Below are positions 8,810 to 17,685 of a stretch of DNA of 64,000 nucleotides, piece by piece. This stretch comes from Streptomyces filipinensis. GTDB lineage: Bacteria > Actinomycetota > Actinomycetes > Streptomycetales > Streptomycetaceae. A model generated the notes under the pieces. It ran no database searches. It saw only the letters and a program-made list of their open reading frames with translations, and had not been told where the DNA came from. Both the position numbers and the translations under genes were made by a program. How positions within the stretch are numbered: the first letter of the stretch is position 1; each line of letters begins with the position of its first letter. The stretch covers positions 303,534-367,533 of the forward strand of contig NZ_BMTD01000008.1 in the NCBI RefSeq assembly GCF_014649495.1, in the 5' to 3' direction.

Positions 8810-9259
8810 ATGACCAGCCCCGATCCCGACGGCCTGCTCGCCGAGCAGTTGCTGCGGCTGACCCGCCGGGTGCACCGCATCCAGAAGCGCCACCTCGAGC
8901 GGAACGACCTGGGTGTCACCCCGGCCCAGTCCCGGCTGCTGCGCACCCTCGCGCACTACGCCTCGCCGCCTCGCATGGCCGACCTCGCCGAGCGCCTGGA
9001 GGTGGTGCCGCGTGCGGTGACGACGCTGGTCGACGGCCTGGAGGCCGGCGGGAAGGTACGGCGTGTGCCGGATCCGGCGAACCGGCGCGTGACACGGATC
9101 GAGCTGACGGCCGAGGGGCACACGACCCTGCGCGAGCTGCGCGGCGCACGCCGCTCGGCGGCCGAGGAGATACTCGCTCCGCTGACCGAGAAGGAACGCC
9201 AGGTGCTCGGCGTCCTGCTGGACACGTTGATCGAGGGAGACTGCGGCACACGCTGCTGA
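8810..9259 (+). CDS. MarR-family regulator of the divergent ABC exporter
   Basis: A 149-residue winged-helix protein. The recognition region reads LAERLEVVPRAVTTLVDGLEAGG and the wing includes RRVPDPANRRVTRIELT with the conserved DxxxxR-type pattern. It sits back to back with an ABC exporter gene, with a TCATTGT/ACAATGA repeat in the spacer, so exporter repression relieved by a transported or toxic compound is the best guess. The gene is followed by a very strong hairpin and converges with the PNGase-like gene. Confidence 0.88.
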   Translation: MTSPDPDGLLAEQLLRLTRRVHRIQKRHLERNDLGVTPAQSRLLRTLAHYASPPRMADLAERLEVVPRAVTTLVDGLEAGGKVRRVPDPANRRVTRIELTAEGHTTLRELRGARRSAAEEILAPLTEKERQVLGVLLDTLIEGDCGTRC

Positions 9260-9270
9260 GCCCGCGGTGC

Positions 9271-9304
9271 GGGAGGCCGTGGCCGGTGCCGGCCACGGCC
9301 TCCC
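9271..9304. terminator. Strong bidirectional hairpin terminator
   Basis: A 16-bp perfect inverted repeat (9271-9286 with 9289-9304, rich in G+C) with essentially no loop sits between the convergent marR and PNGase-like genes. There is no T-run, which is usual for Streptomyces terminators. Confidence 0.75.
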
Positions 9305-9367
9305 AGCCGCTCGACGGCGGCTCCCCCGCCCGATCAAGGCGTCCGTTGGGCCGCGCGCGCTCCGCGC

Positions 9368-10978
9368 TCAACAGCCCGAGCGGTCCTCCGTCAGCACCCC
9401 TTGAACCGTGCTCAGCGAACGGTCGTAGCAGCCGTCGGAGCCGAACAGCCGATAGCGCTCGGTCGACGTGCCGACGGCGTGCCGCTGGTCGCGCGGGACG
9501 TCGAGGGTGTACGCGGCGTCCCCGCTGTAGGTGTCGTCGAGCCGCGACCACGTGGTGCGCCGGCCGTCCCGCAGTTCCACGGCCGAGGCGCGGTCGCCCA
9601 GCGTGAGCACGGTGCGCAGCCGGTTGTCCGTGCCGATGGTCGTCGCGCCGTTCATGGTGTACGTCCGGTGCGTGTGCGTCGCCCGCGCGGGCCCGTGTCC
9701 GACGACGGTGACCGTCTGGTCGTCGGACCAGGTCGCGTCGATTCCGTCCGTGTTCTCGCCGTCGGTCCAGCGGTGGACGGAGGTGTTGGCCAGCGTCCGG
9801 GTGACGCTGGCGGTCACGCGTCCGTGTGAGGTGTCGAGGTAGCCGGAGACGGTGAGCCGGTGTCCGGCGTCGGTGGCCAGGCGGTTCTCCGAACCGGGCG
9901 TGTAGACGGAGGAGTCGGCGATGTCGGTCGCCCTGTCCGCGGTGAGCGCGCCCGTGACGTGGGCTCGGTGCGCGTCCTGCCAGACCAGGACGTTCACCGG
10001 CGCGCTCCAGCCCGGCTGGCCCGCGGGGACGCCGACCACGGAGACCTCGACCCGGTGCGGACGGCCGTCGTTGAGCAGGCCGGCGAAGGGTGTGAGGTCG
10101 TAGGCGATCGGCCGCACGTCGAAGGCCCCCGGCGCCGGCAGGACGTACCAGAGGAAGGGGTTGGACCAGCCGCCGGTCCAGACGTTCGGGAACGGCGCGG
10201 CGATTCCGGCGAGCCGGCCGTCGACCTTGATCTGCACCTCGCGGTACGGCCCGTGGTCGGCCTTGCAGGAGTACGACGCCGGGTCGGCCACCGTCAGATA
10301 CCAGAACTCCTCACAGCCTCCCCCCGAACCCGTGGCGTACACCTCGGCGACGATCCGCTCGCTGTTGCGCGGCGTCGTGAGGGTCGTGCCGTCGGGCGTG
10401 CCGGCGAGGGTGAGCACGCGGTCGGGGGTCCGCTCCGCGGGCCGGCCGGCGTAGAAGGTCAGCGTGACGTGCACGTCGATGACCCCGGTGTACGTGTCGT
10501 CCACGACGTTGCCGATCAGCATCTCGACGTCCTGCGCGCTGCGGAAGGTGTCGCTGTAGCGGGTGACGTCCTTCTCGACATGCCATTCGATGCCGTCGGG
10601 CGAGGGTTCCGGAGTGGAGGTGCGCAGGATCTCGACCCCGCCGACGTGCAGATAGCCCAGGCGGTCGTACTGACGGCCCTTCACCTTGCCGTCGAGCCTC
10701 AGGACGACCTTGCTCCAACGGTCGCCGCAGCCCTGGGGCGGGGTGTACGCGCCACGGTAGGGCGTGAAGTCGCGGAACTGGACATCGGCGAGGGTGACCT
10801 GACAGGACGTGGTGTGCGGCCGGTCGACAGACGGTGCCGCGGTGACCGGGTCGTGCCAGTCGGTGCCGAACTCGGCCGGAACGTCGGACGCCTGTGCGAC
10901 GGCGGCTCCGGTGCCGAAGAACGCGCTCGCCAGGAGGGCCGCTCCGGCGAGCATGGACATGACTATCCGTCTTCTCAT
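9368..10978 (-). CDS. Secreted peptide-N4-asparagine amidase A-like protein
   Basis: A 536-residue protein starting MRRRIVMSM with a hydrophobic stretch and a likely signal peptide cleavage after AVAQA. The rest resembles the peptide:N-glycosidase A family (PNGase A): two jelly-roll-like halves, with segments such as WSKVVLRLDGKVKGRQYDRLG, VGGVEILRTSTPEPSPDG and WSNPFLWYVLP. Plant and bacterial members release N-linked glycans from glycoproteins or glycopeptides. Cysteines near the N and C termini suggest disulfides, fitting an exported protein. It is convergent with marR and divergent from a peptidase gene; the two secreted products could jointly process glycoproteins, which is inference. 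No good Shine-Dalgarno sequence precedes the ATG. Confidence 0.8.
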   Translation of the reverse strand: MRRRIVMSMLAGAALLASAFFGTGAAVAQASDVPAEFGTDWHDPVTAAPSVDRPHTTSCQVTLADVQFRDFTPYRGAYTPPQGCGDRWSKVVLRLDGKVKGRQYDRLGYLHVGGVEILRTSTPEPSPDGIEWHVEKDVTRYSDTFRSAQDVEMLIGNVVDDTYTGVIDVHVTLTFYAGRPAERTPDRVLTLAGTPDGTTLTTPRNSERIVAEVYATGSGGGCEEFWYLTVADPASYSCKADHGPYREVQIKVDGRLAGIAAPFPNVWTGGWSNPFLWYVLPAPGAFDVRPIAYDLTPFAGLLNDGRPHRVEVSVVGVPAGQPGWSAPVNVLVWQDAHRAHVTGALTADRATDIADSSVYTPGSENRLATDAGHRLTVSGYLDTSHGRVTASVTRTLANTSVHRWTDGENTDGIDATWSDDQTVTVVGHGPARATHTHRTYTMNGATTIGTDNRLRTVLTLGDRASAVELRDGRRTTWSRLDDTYSGDAAYTLDVPRDQRHAVGTSTERYRLFGSDGCYDRSLSTVQGVLTEDRSGC

Positions 10979-11117
10979 GGCCCGTGTTCTACGGGGAGTT
11001 GGCCGTCGACCGCAACGACGAGATCGGACGACACCCGCCGCGCGATCCCGGCCGCCTGGAGCTCTCACCGACCGGCCACACAGCGGAACATTTCATGCTA
11101 TAAGCACACCTCACTGC

Positions 11118-11123
11118 CATAGT
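11118..11123 (+). promoter_or_regulatory. Candidate leaderless -10 box for the M1 peptidase
   Basis: CATAGT ends 6 nt before the ATG at 11130 and no ribosome binding site is seen. This is the same geometry as at several other genes in the window. Confidence 0.4.
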
Positions 11124-11129
11124 GCGGTC

Positions 11130-12704
11130 ATGGAGACCATGCCCGTCGGCCGCCCCCCAAACTCCCCCCGCCAGGAGTCCCGGCACCGGCGCCCCCGCCC
11201 TGCCCTGCGCACCCCGCGCGCGGCCCTGACCCTGGCCCTCGCCGGCGCCGTCACCGGTGCCGCCGTGGTCACCGCCCTGCTCCCGCGCGCAGCCCGCGAC
11301 TCGCCCGCCCCCGGCCCGGCCGCCTCCCCGGGCCCGGCGCCCGCTCCCGGCGCACCGGGCATCGGCGACCCCCTCATGCCGCTCGCCGGCAACGGCGGCT
11401 ACACGGTCCGCCGCTACACGCTCGACTTCGACTGGCGGGCGCCCCGGACGCCGTTCGCCGCCGGCGCGACCGTCAGCGCCACCGCCACCCAGTCCCTGTC
11501 CCGCTTCGACCTCGACTTCGCGGGCAACGCGCTGCACCAGGTGACGGTCGACGGCGCACCGGCCACCGCCGTACGGAACGGCGACGAACTCGTCGTCACC
11601 CCCGCGCGCCCCATCCCCCAAGGCAGCGCGTTCACCGTCCGCGTCACCTACACCGCCGATCCGACGCGGAGCAGGCACCGCGACGACGCGATCCGGGACT
11701 ACGGCTGGGTGCCCACCGCCGACGGCACGTTGGTCTGCGCCCAGCCCGACGGCGCCAAACTGATCTTCCCGGCGAACGACCACCCCAGCCTGCGGGCGCC
11801 CATCACCTTCCACATCACCACCCCGCCCGGCATCAGCGCCGCGGCCAACGGCCGACTGGTCGGCACCGTCCGGCGACCAGACGGACGTGTCAGATGGACC
11901 TACGACTCCGAGCAGCCGATCGCGGCGCAGCTGGTCCAGATGGCGATCGGGAAGTTCACGTTCGTCGACGGCACCGGCCCGCGCGGCCTGCCGGTCCGGG
12001 ACGTGGTCCCGGACGACCTGGTCGGCGACACGGCGGACTTCCGCTCGCTCACCCCGGAGCATCTCGCGTGGCTGGAACGACGCCTCGGCCCGTACCCGTT
12101 CCGCCGCTACGGCGTGCTGGTCGGGGACACCGACCTGCCGGTGGCCCTGGAGACGCAGTCGCTGTCGGTCGTACCGAAGGACGACCTGCTGGGCGACCGG
12201 GTCGACGCCGAACGCAACCTCGTGCACGAGCTGACCCACCACTGGACGGGTGACAGCGTCGCCATCCGGCGCTGGTCCGACCTGTGGCTGAGTGAGGGTC
12301 ACGCGCGCTTCTACGAACGTCTGTACTCCGACGAGCACGGCGGGGCCGGTCTGGAGGCCGCGATGCGGGCGGCCTACGAACAGCACGACCAGTGGCGGCA
12401 CGACGAAGGGGCGCCCGCCGAACCCACGGAGCCGACGCTGTTCAAGGTGATGCGCTACGACGGCTCGGCGCTGGTGCTGTACGCCCTGCGGGAGAAGGTC
12501 GGCGCGGAGACCTTCGAGCGGATCGAGCACTCCTGGGTGACGGCGTATCAGGGCCGGGCGGCCGGCACCCGGGACTTCATCGCCCTCGCGTCACGGGTCG
12601 CCGGCGAGGACCTGAGCCCGTTCCTGACCCCCTGGTTGTACGGGCCGCACACCCCGCCCATGCCGGGCCACCCCGACTGGCGGGTGGACCCGGTCGAGGA
12701 CTGA
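11130..12704 (+). CDS. M1-family metallopeptidase, membrane-anchored or secreted
   Basis: A 524-residue protein with one hydrophobic helix (about residues 30-55) followed by a Pro/Ala-rich linker, then an aminopeptidase N-like fold. The zinc site HELTHHWTG is followed by WLSEGHARFYE, supplying the third ligand glutamate; the usual NEGFA is here SEGHA. The substrate-side GxMEN motif is replaced by VALETQS. These changes suggest a changed specificity rather than loss of zinc binding. A downstream tyrosine of the M1 family probably corresponds to the MRYDGSALVLY segment. The ATG at 11130 was chosen because it follows a -10-like CATAGT. The gene is divergent from the PNGase A-like gene, with 151 bp between. 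Confidence 0.85.
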   Translation: METMPVGRPPNSPRQESRHRRPRPALRTPRAALTLALAGAVTGAAVVTALLPRAARDSPAPGPAASPGPAPAPGAPGIGDPLMPLAGNGGYTVRRYTLDFDWRAPRTPFAAGATVSATATQSLSRFDLDFAGNALHQVTVDGAPATAVRNGDELVVTPARPIPQGSAFTVRVTYTADPTRSRHRDDAIRDYGWVPTADGTLVCAQPDGAKLIFPANDHPSLRAPITFHITTPPGISAAANGRLVGTVRRPDGRVRWTYDSEQPIAAQLVQMAIGKFTFVDGTGPRGLPVRDVVPDDLVGDTADFRSLTPEHLAWLERRLGPYPFRRYGVLVGDTDLPVALETQSLSVVPKDDLLGDRVDAERNLVHELTHHWTGDSVAIRRWSDLWLSEGHARFYERLYSDEHGGAGLEAAMRAAYEQHDQWRHDEGAPAEPTEPTLFKVMRYDGSALVLYALREKVGAETFERIEHSWVTAYQGRAAGTRDFIALASRVAGEDLSPFLTPWLYGPHTPPMPGHPDWRVDPVED

Positions 12705-12810
12705 GCCGGCACGCCGCCGACCGAGTGGCCCCTGCCCGGCCGCTCGGCCACCCCGGTGACCCTTGGCGCGACACGGCGCGAAAGGCACGGAAACGTACCA
12801 GGGGTGGCGT

Positions 12811-12834
12811 CCAGGACAACTGCCTTTGTTCTGG
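12811..12834 (+). promoter_or_regulatory. Hairpin in the leader of the peptidoglycan amidase gene
   Basis: CCAGGACAA (12811-12819) pairs with TTGTTCTGG (12826-12834) with one G-U pair and a 6-nt loop. It ends about 20 nt before the GGAG ribosome binding site of the gene at 12865. It could be an attenuator or an RNA-stability element. It does not match the c-di-AMP riboswitch consensus I know. Confidence 0.4.
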
Positions 12835-12864
12835 TGGAGACGAACATGTCTGGAGAACCGTGCA

Positions 12865-14883
12865 ATGAGAAGACCGGCCACCCCGCGTGTTCCCAACTCC
12901 CTCCGCGAGTGCCGCCGGACGGCCTGCGTGATCGCGTCGGCTGCGGTGCTGGTGCCGCTGCTGCTCATCCCGCTGGCCGACGACGAGGCACCTGACCAGC
13001 AGTTGCAGAACACCTTCACGGAGGCCGCCCGCGAGTTCCACGTGCCGCGCAGTGTGCTCATGAGCGTGTCCTACATGCAGACGCGCTGGGACACCCATTC
13101 GGGCGCTCCCAGCGTCGCGGGCGGCTACGGGCCGATGCACCTGGTGGACACCGGCCGCATCGAGGCCCCGGCGGTGGCGGCGGGCCCGTCGGCGCAGCAC
13201 GGCGCCGGCACCCGGCCTGACACGGGCGATGCGGCCGCCCCTGCCGCCCCTGAGACCTCCCCCTCGCCGGGCCACACCGTACAGCCGGCGGACCTGGACC
13301 GCGCCGCACGCCTGCTGGAGGTCCCGGCCGAACGCCTGCGGACGGATCCCACCGCCAACATCCGCGGCGGCGCGGCGATCCTGGCGGCCACACAACGCCA
13401 GCTCGGCAAGCCCCTCACCACCAACCCGGCGGACTGGTGGGAGGCGGTCCAGCACTACCCGGGCACCCGCGACATCACGGCGGCGACCGCCTACGCCAAC
13501 GATGTCTTCGACGTGATCCGCAAGGGAGCGCACCGCACCACCGCCGAAGGACAGGACGTCACCCTCGCCGCCAATCCCCGCGTACGCCCCCACGTCACCC
13601 GCGCCCAGACCCCACCGCGGCCCAAGGAGGTCGAGTGCCCGGCGGAGCTGGCCTGCGACTGGCTCAGCGCCCCGTACGAGGAGATCGACGAGGACGGCGA
13701 CTACGGCAACCACGACCTCGGCAACCGGCCCGTCGACCAGAAGATCGACTACATCGTCATCCACGACACCGAGGCGTATCTGCCGAACATGTTCAAGACG
13801 GTGCAGGACCCCACGGAGGCGTCGTGGCACTACTCGATCCGCTCCAGCGACGGCCACATCACCCAGCACGTGCGGACCAAGGACGAGGCCTGGCACTCCG
13901 GCAACCAGTTCGTGAACGCCCGCTCGATCGGCATCGAGCACGAGGGCTTCCTCACCCAGCCCGGCAAGTGGTTCACGGAACCGATGTACCGGGCCTCGGC
14001 GCGCCTGGTGCGCTACCTGGCGAAGAAGTACCAGGTCCCGCTCGACCGGCAGCACATCATCGGTCATGACAACGTGCCGTCGCCGACCGCCGACAGCATC
14101 CCCGACATGCACGACGACCCCGGTCCCTTCTGGGACTGGCGGCACTACTTCGACCTGCTCGGCGCGCCGCTGCGGGCCTCGGCCGGACCGGACAGCGACA
14201 TGGTGATGATCCTGCCGGACTACGCCACCCACAAGCCCCCGTTCACCGGGTGCAAGGGCGACGGTCACCCGTGTCCGCCGCACGGCTCCAACGCCGTACG
14301 CCTCCACACGCGGCCGGACGACAACGCCCCGCTGATCCAGGACCCCGGCCGCAAGCCGGACGGCGACCCGTCCACGGAGGACGTCAACGACCTGGGCTCA
14401 CGCGTCTCCGCGGGCCAGGCCTTCGCCGTCGCCGAGCGGAGCGGCGACTGGACGGCGATCTGGTTCCAGGGCAACAAGGCATGGTTCAGGAACCCGCAGA
14501 GACAACCGACGGCCGTCGGCGCGAGCGGCAGCATGGTGACGCCCAAGGAAGGCCTGGACGAGATCCCGGTGTACGGGCGTGCCCTCCCGGAGGAGGACGC
14601 CTACCCCGAGGACGTGGAGGAGGAGCCCGAATCGCCGCTGCCCTACCGGCTCCAGGCGGGCCAGCGCTATGTGACACAGGCTCGGGTCCGCAGCTCGTAC
14701 GTCCCCCGGTCGTCCATCGTCGACTCACCCGAGCCGGTGGTGAAGGGCCGCGAGGGGTACTACGAGATCCAGTTCGGCCACCGCCTCGCCTACGTCCGGG
14801 CGAGCGACGTGGACGTCGTCGAGAGCGCCTCCGCCGCGGCGGGACCACCGGCGGCGCGGGACGACCGCCCGGCGGGGCACTAG
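12865..14883 (+). CDS. Secreted N-acetylmuramoyl-L-alanine amidase with lysozyme-like N-terminal region
   Basis: A 672-residue protein. After a basic start there is a signal or anchor helix (about 17-38). Residues 45-230 resemble a lytic-transglycosylase fold (FHVPRSVLMSVSYMQTRW, then GGYGPMHLV), but the expected catalytic glutamate position reads Gln. Residues about 290-440 form an Amidase_2 domain: YIVIHDTEA (zinc His), SWHYSI, EAWHSGN, SIGIEHEGF and IIGHDNVPSPTADS. The C-terminal 200 residues look like two SH3-like modules (TRPDDNAPLIQD; RVRSSYVPRSSI) that could bind wall. Such enzymes cut the stem peptide from muramic acid. GGAG lies 9 nt before the ATG. Its stop codon overlaps that of the convergent downstream gene. 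Confidence 0.88.
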   Translation: MRRPATPRVPNSLRECRRTACVIASAAVLVPLLLIPLADDEAPDQQLQNTFTEAAREFHVPRSVLMSVSYMQTRWDTHSGAPSVAGGYGPMHLVDTGRIEAPAVAAGPSAQHGAGTRPDTGDAAAPAAPETSPSPGHTVQPADLDRAARLLEVPAERLRTDPTANIRGGAAILAATQRQLGKPLTTNPADWWEAVQHYPGTRDITAATAYANDVFDVIRKGAHRTTAEGQDVTLAANPRVRPHVTRAQTPPRPKEVECPAELACDWLSAPYEEIDEDGDYGNHDLGNRPVDQKIDYIVIHDTEAYLPNMFKTVQDPTEASWHYSIRSSDGHITQHVRTKDEAWHSGNQFVNARSIGIEHEGFLTQPGKWFTEPMYRASARLVRYLAKKYQVPLDRQHIIGHDNVPSPTADSIPDMHDDPGPFWDWRHYFDLLGAPLRASAGPDSDMVMILPDYATHKPPFTGCKGDGHPCPPHGSNAVRLHTRPDDNAPLIQDPGRKPDGDPSTEDVNDLGSRVSAGQAFAVAERSGDWTAIWFQGNKAWFRNPQRQPTAVGASGSMVTPKEGLDEIPVYGRALPEEDAYPEDVEEEPESPLPYRLQAGQRYVTQARVRSSYVPRSSIVDSPEPVVKGREGYYEIQFGHRLAYVRASDVDVVESASAAAGPPAARDDRPAGH

Positions 14884-15680
14884 GCGGCCAGTTCCGCCCG
14901 GTCCCCCATCACCACGACCGGATCGCGCGCCGGATCGAGCGTGCGCAGCAGGAATGCCATGGCCTGCCGGGAGACGCTGACGCAGGCCGAGGTGCCGCTG
15001 CCGTGGTCCAGGTGCAACCAGATACCGCCGCCCTTGTCCTGGCCCCAGGGGCGACCGGCGTCGCGCGGCGGGGTACCTCGCAGGCGGTTGTAGTCGATGG
15101 CGATGACGTAGTCGAAGTCGTGCTGGTGCGCCTCGTCCCATTCGGCCGGTGGCGTATAGGCGCTGACGTCGTGATCGTAGGGCAGTCGGGCTCCCGGGTC
15201 GCGGAGCACGCCGCCCGCGTCGGAGAGGGTGAAGACACCCACCGGGCTGCGCTGGTCCCCCTCGTGGTGGTCGGTGGTCCAGCCGTGCCGCCCGTTGTGG
15301 GCGGGCCAACTGCCCGCCGGGTGCCACCGGGCGCCACGCCGGGTGTACAGCACCAGCCTGGACTCGGCGGAGTCCACGCCCTCGCCGTAGACGGCCACGA
15401 TCTGGCGGGAGGCTTCGGGGATCCGCCGGTAGAGGCGGGCGCCGACGCCCGGGACACGGGTCGGGTCGGTCGTGGGAGCGGAGGAGACGGTCGGGCCCTG
15501 CGCGGTCGGGCCGTGCGCGGTCGGGCCCTGCGCGGTCCGGTCGCGGGGCGCCGGGGCACCGTCGGTCCGGGCGGGGCCGGATGCGGGGCCGCCGCACGCG
15601 GTGAGGACCGCGAAGAGCGTCCCCAGGGCCACCACCCCAACCGTCACACGCCGCCGCACGCTGTCGATCTCGATGTGCAC
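14880..15680 (-). CDS. L,D-transpeptidase-like lipoprotein (YkuD superfamily)
   Basis: A 266-residue protein from a GTG at 15680. RRRVTVGVV and a hydrophobic stretch end in a lipobox VLTAC, so the mature protein should carry a lipid on that cysteine. A repetitive linker of GPTA(H/Q) units follows, then an L,D-transpeptidase-related domain. The C-terminal DHGSGTSACVSVSR segment holds the likely catalytic His and Cys, in the place of the canonical HG...SxGCxR. The protein may crosslink or trim peptidoglycan, or modify other surface amines. An upstream ATG at 15734 is an alternative start, but would place 18 odd residues before the signal sequence. It converges on the amidase gene, and both genes end inside one CTAG. 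Confidence 0.8.
   Translation of the reverse strand: MHIEIDSVRRRVTVGVVALGTLFAVLTACGGPASGPARTDGAPAPRDRTAQGPTAHGPTAQGPTVSSAPTTDPTRVPGVGARLYRRIPEASRQIVAVYGEGVDSAESRLVLYTRRGARWHPAGSWPAHNGRHGWTTDHHEGDQRSPVGVFTLSDAGGVLRDPGARLPYDHDVSAYTPPAEWDEAHQHDFDYVIAIDYNRLRGTPPRDAGRPWGQDKGGGIWLHLDHGSGTSACVSVSRQAMAFLLRTLDPARDPVVVMGDRAELAA
15490..15534 (-). repeat. Three tandem 15-bp repeats inside the lipoprotein linker
   Basis: Three near-perfect 15-bp units (15490-15504, 15505-15519, 15520-15534; one base differs in the middle copy) encode consecutive GPTA(Q/H) pentapeptides after the lipobox. Copy number could vary by slippage without breaking the frame. Confidence 0.8.
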
Positions 15681-15879
15681 CGGGCCATGGTGACAGCGCA
15701 CACCGGCTGATCGTGCGATCTCCCCGGCATTCACCGAGCCGGGTGACCGGCCACCCGGCCGCCCCCTGCGGGACTCGGGAAAACCGTTTGAAATTCAGCA
15801 CGCTTCGGAGCCAACCTGTCACGGTCTGTCAGCGCTCATCGCCGCTTCCCCCTCCCCTGACACGAGCCACTGGGACGTC

Positions 15880-17685
15880 ATGCAGATTCAAGACCTTCCG
15901 TATCCCGATCCCGGCGTCCCCGACGCGCGCTCGGGCCCCCGATTCCTGTGGTGGCTCTGGCTGAACCAGCTGGGCGGGCAGCTGAAGTCGCTCGCCTGGG
16001 GCCTGCTGCACTTCGTGTCCGTCTCGGCCCTGCCCTTCTGCGTCGGCCTCGCCGTCCAGGCGGTCGTCGACCGCTCCGGCACCCGGCTCGCCCTGACGGG
16101 TGCTCTGCTGCTGCTGTGCGGCACGGGCATCGCCCTCGGCGAGACCTTCCTGCACCGGGCCGCCGTCACCAACTGGATCACGGCCGCCACGCGCGTCCAG
16201 CAACTGCTGGCCCGCAAGGCCGCCCAGCTGGGATCCGCCCTGACCATGCGGGTGGCCGCCGGAGAGGTGGTGGCCGTCTCCACCGGCGACGTCGAGAGGA
16301 TCGGCTGGTTCGTCGAGGCCGTCTCCCGGTTCACCGCGGCCGCGTTGACGGTCGTCGTGGTCGGTGCCGGGCTCCTCGTCTACCAGCCCGCCCTGGGCGT
16401 GGTCGTCGCCGTCGGACTGCCCGTGGTGGCCCTCGCGGTGCTGCCTCTGCTGCCCCGTGCCACGCGCCGCGCCGACGTGCAGCGCGAGAAGGCGGGCCGG
16501 GCCACCGAGCTGGCCTCGGACACGGTCGCCGGACTGCGCGTACTGCGCGGCATCGGCGGCGAGGAACTGTTCCTCGACCGCTACCGCCGCGCCTCGCAGG
16601 AGGTACGCCACGCCGCGGTGCGCAGCGCCCGGATGTGGTCACTGATCTCCGCCCTCCAGGTGCTGCTCCCCGGCCTGCTGCTCATCGCCGTCGTCTGGCA
16701 CGGCGTCCAGCTCGCCCGCCAGGGCCGTGTCACGGTCGGCGAGCTCGTCACCGTCTACAGCGCGGTGATGATCCTCAACTATCCGCTGCGGCACTTCGAG
16801 GAGATCGCCATGGCGTACTCCTTCTCACGCCCGTCGGCCAGACGGACGGCCGGCGTCCTGTCGCTGGAGCGGTCCACCGCCACCGAGGGCAACCGCGCGC
16901 CGGAGGTACCGGACGGCGACCTGTACGACCCCGGCACCGGTCTGCTGGCTCCCGCGGGCCGTCTCACCGCAGTGGTCTGCGGCGACCCGGACGCGGCGGG
17001 CAGGCTCGCGGAGCGGCTGGGTGGCCATCCCGCCGAGCCGGGCCGCTCGGTGCTGCTCGGCGGGGTGCCGCTGGACGAACTCCCCCTGGACAGCGCCCGT
17101 ACCGCCGTCCTCGTCCAGGACAAGGATCCGGTGCTGTTGTCCGGGACCCTGCGTGAACTGCTCGACGTCCCCGCCTCCGGAACCGTACGCGCCGCGGACG
17201 CGCTGGATGCGGCGCAGTGCGGCGACGTCCTGGACGCTCTCGTCCAGGGGTCACTGGGCGCCGCGGACCCGATGGACGCCCGCATCACCGAACGCGGGCG
17301 CTCCCTGTCCGGTGGCCAGCGCCAGCGGCTCGCGCTGGCCCGGTCGCTGATCACGGACCCCGAGGTGCTGGTGCTGGACGAGCCGACCTCCGCGGTCGAC
17401 TCGCACACCGAGGCCCGGATCGCGGACGGGCTGCGCCGGCTGCGCTCGGGGCGCACGACGGTGGTGTTCACCTCCTCTCCGCTGCTCCTCGACCGCGCGG
17501 ACCGGGTCGCCCTGGTCGCCGAGGGCAAGGTCGTGGCGGTCGGCGTGCACCGCGAACTGATCGTCAGCGAGCCGCGATACCGGGCCGTGGTGACGCGGGA
17601 GACGGACGACGAACTGGCCGCGGCCGACGAGGCGGCCCTGGTGGGCGCGCGGCAGGAGCTCGAAGAAATCGAGGAGAGCGCATGA
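15880..17685 (+). CDS. ABC exporter subunit with degenerate ATP site (heterodimer part 1)
   Basis: A 601-residue half-transporter with a membrane domain (about 25-330) and an ATPase domain. The Walker A region reads VVCGDPDAAGRLA and lacks the GxxGxGKS/T loop and its lysine; the H-loop position reads TSSPLLL with no histidine. In contrast the signature LSGGQRQR and Walker B LVLDEPTSAVD are canonical. This is the mirror image of its downstream partner. Together the two would make one consensus ATP site. The start codon of the next gene overlaps the stop by 4 bp (ATGA), so the subunits are translationally coupled. The substrate is unknown; no biosynthetic genes adjoin. Confidence 0.9.
   Translation: MQIQDLPYPDPGVPDARSGPRFLWWLWLNQLGGQLKSLAWGLLHFVSVSALPFCVGLAVQAVVDRSGTRLALTGALLLLCGTGIALGETFLHRAAVTNWITAATRVQQLLARKAAQLGSALTMRVAAGEVVAVSTGDVERIGWFVEAVSRFTAAALTVVVVGAGLLVYQPALGVVVAVGLPVVALAVLPLLPRATRRADVQREKAGRATELASDTVAGLRVLRGIGGEELFLDRYRRASQEVRHAAVRSARMWSLISALQVLLPGLLLIAVVWHGVQLARQGRVTVGELVTVYSAVMILNYPLRHFEEIAMAYSFSRPSARRTAGVLSLERSTATEGNRAPEVPDGDLYDPGTGLLAPAGRLTAVVCGDPDAAGRLAERLGGHPAEPGRSVLLGGVPLDELPLDSARTAVLVQDKDPVLLSGTLRELLDVPASGTVRAADALDAAQCGDVLDALVQGSLGAADPMDARITERGRSLSGGQRQRLALARSLITDPEVLVLDEPTSAVDSHTEARIADGLRRLRSGRTTVVFTSSPLLLDRADRVALVAEGKVVAVGVHRELIVSEPRYRAVVTRETDDELAAADEAALVGARQELEEIEESA

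Noticed and set aside
12705..12864. Possible c-di-AMP (ydaO-type) riboswitch before the peptidoglycan amidase gene
   Set aside because: Such riboswitches precede wall hydrolases in Streptomyces, but the conserved core segments are not present; only a simple hairpin is seen.
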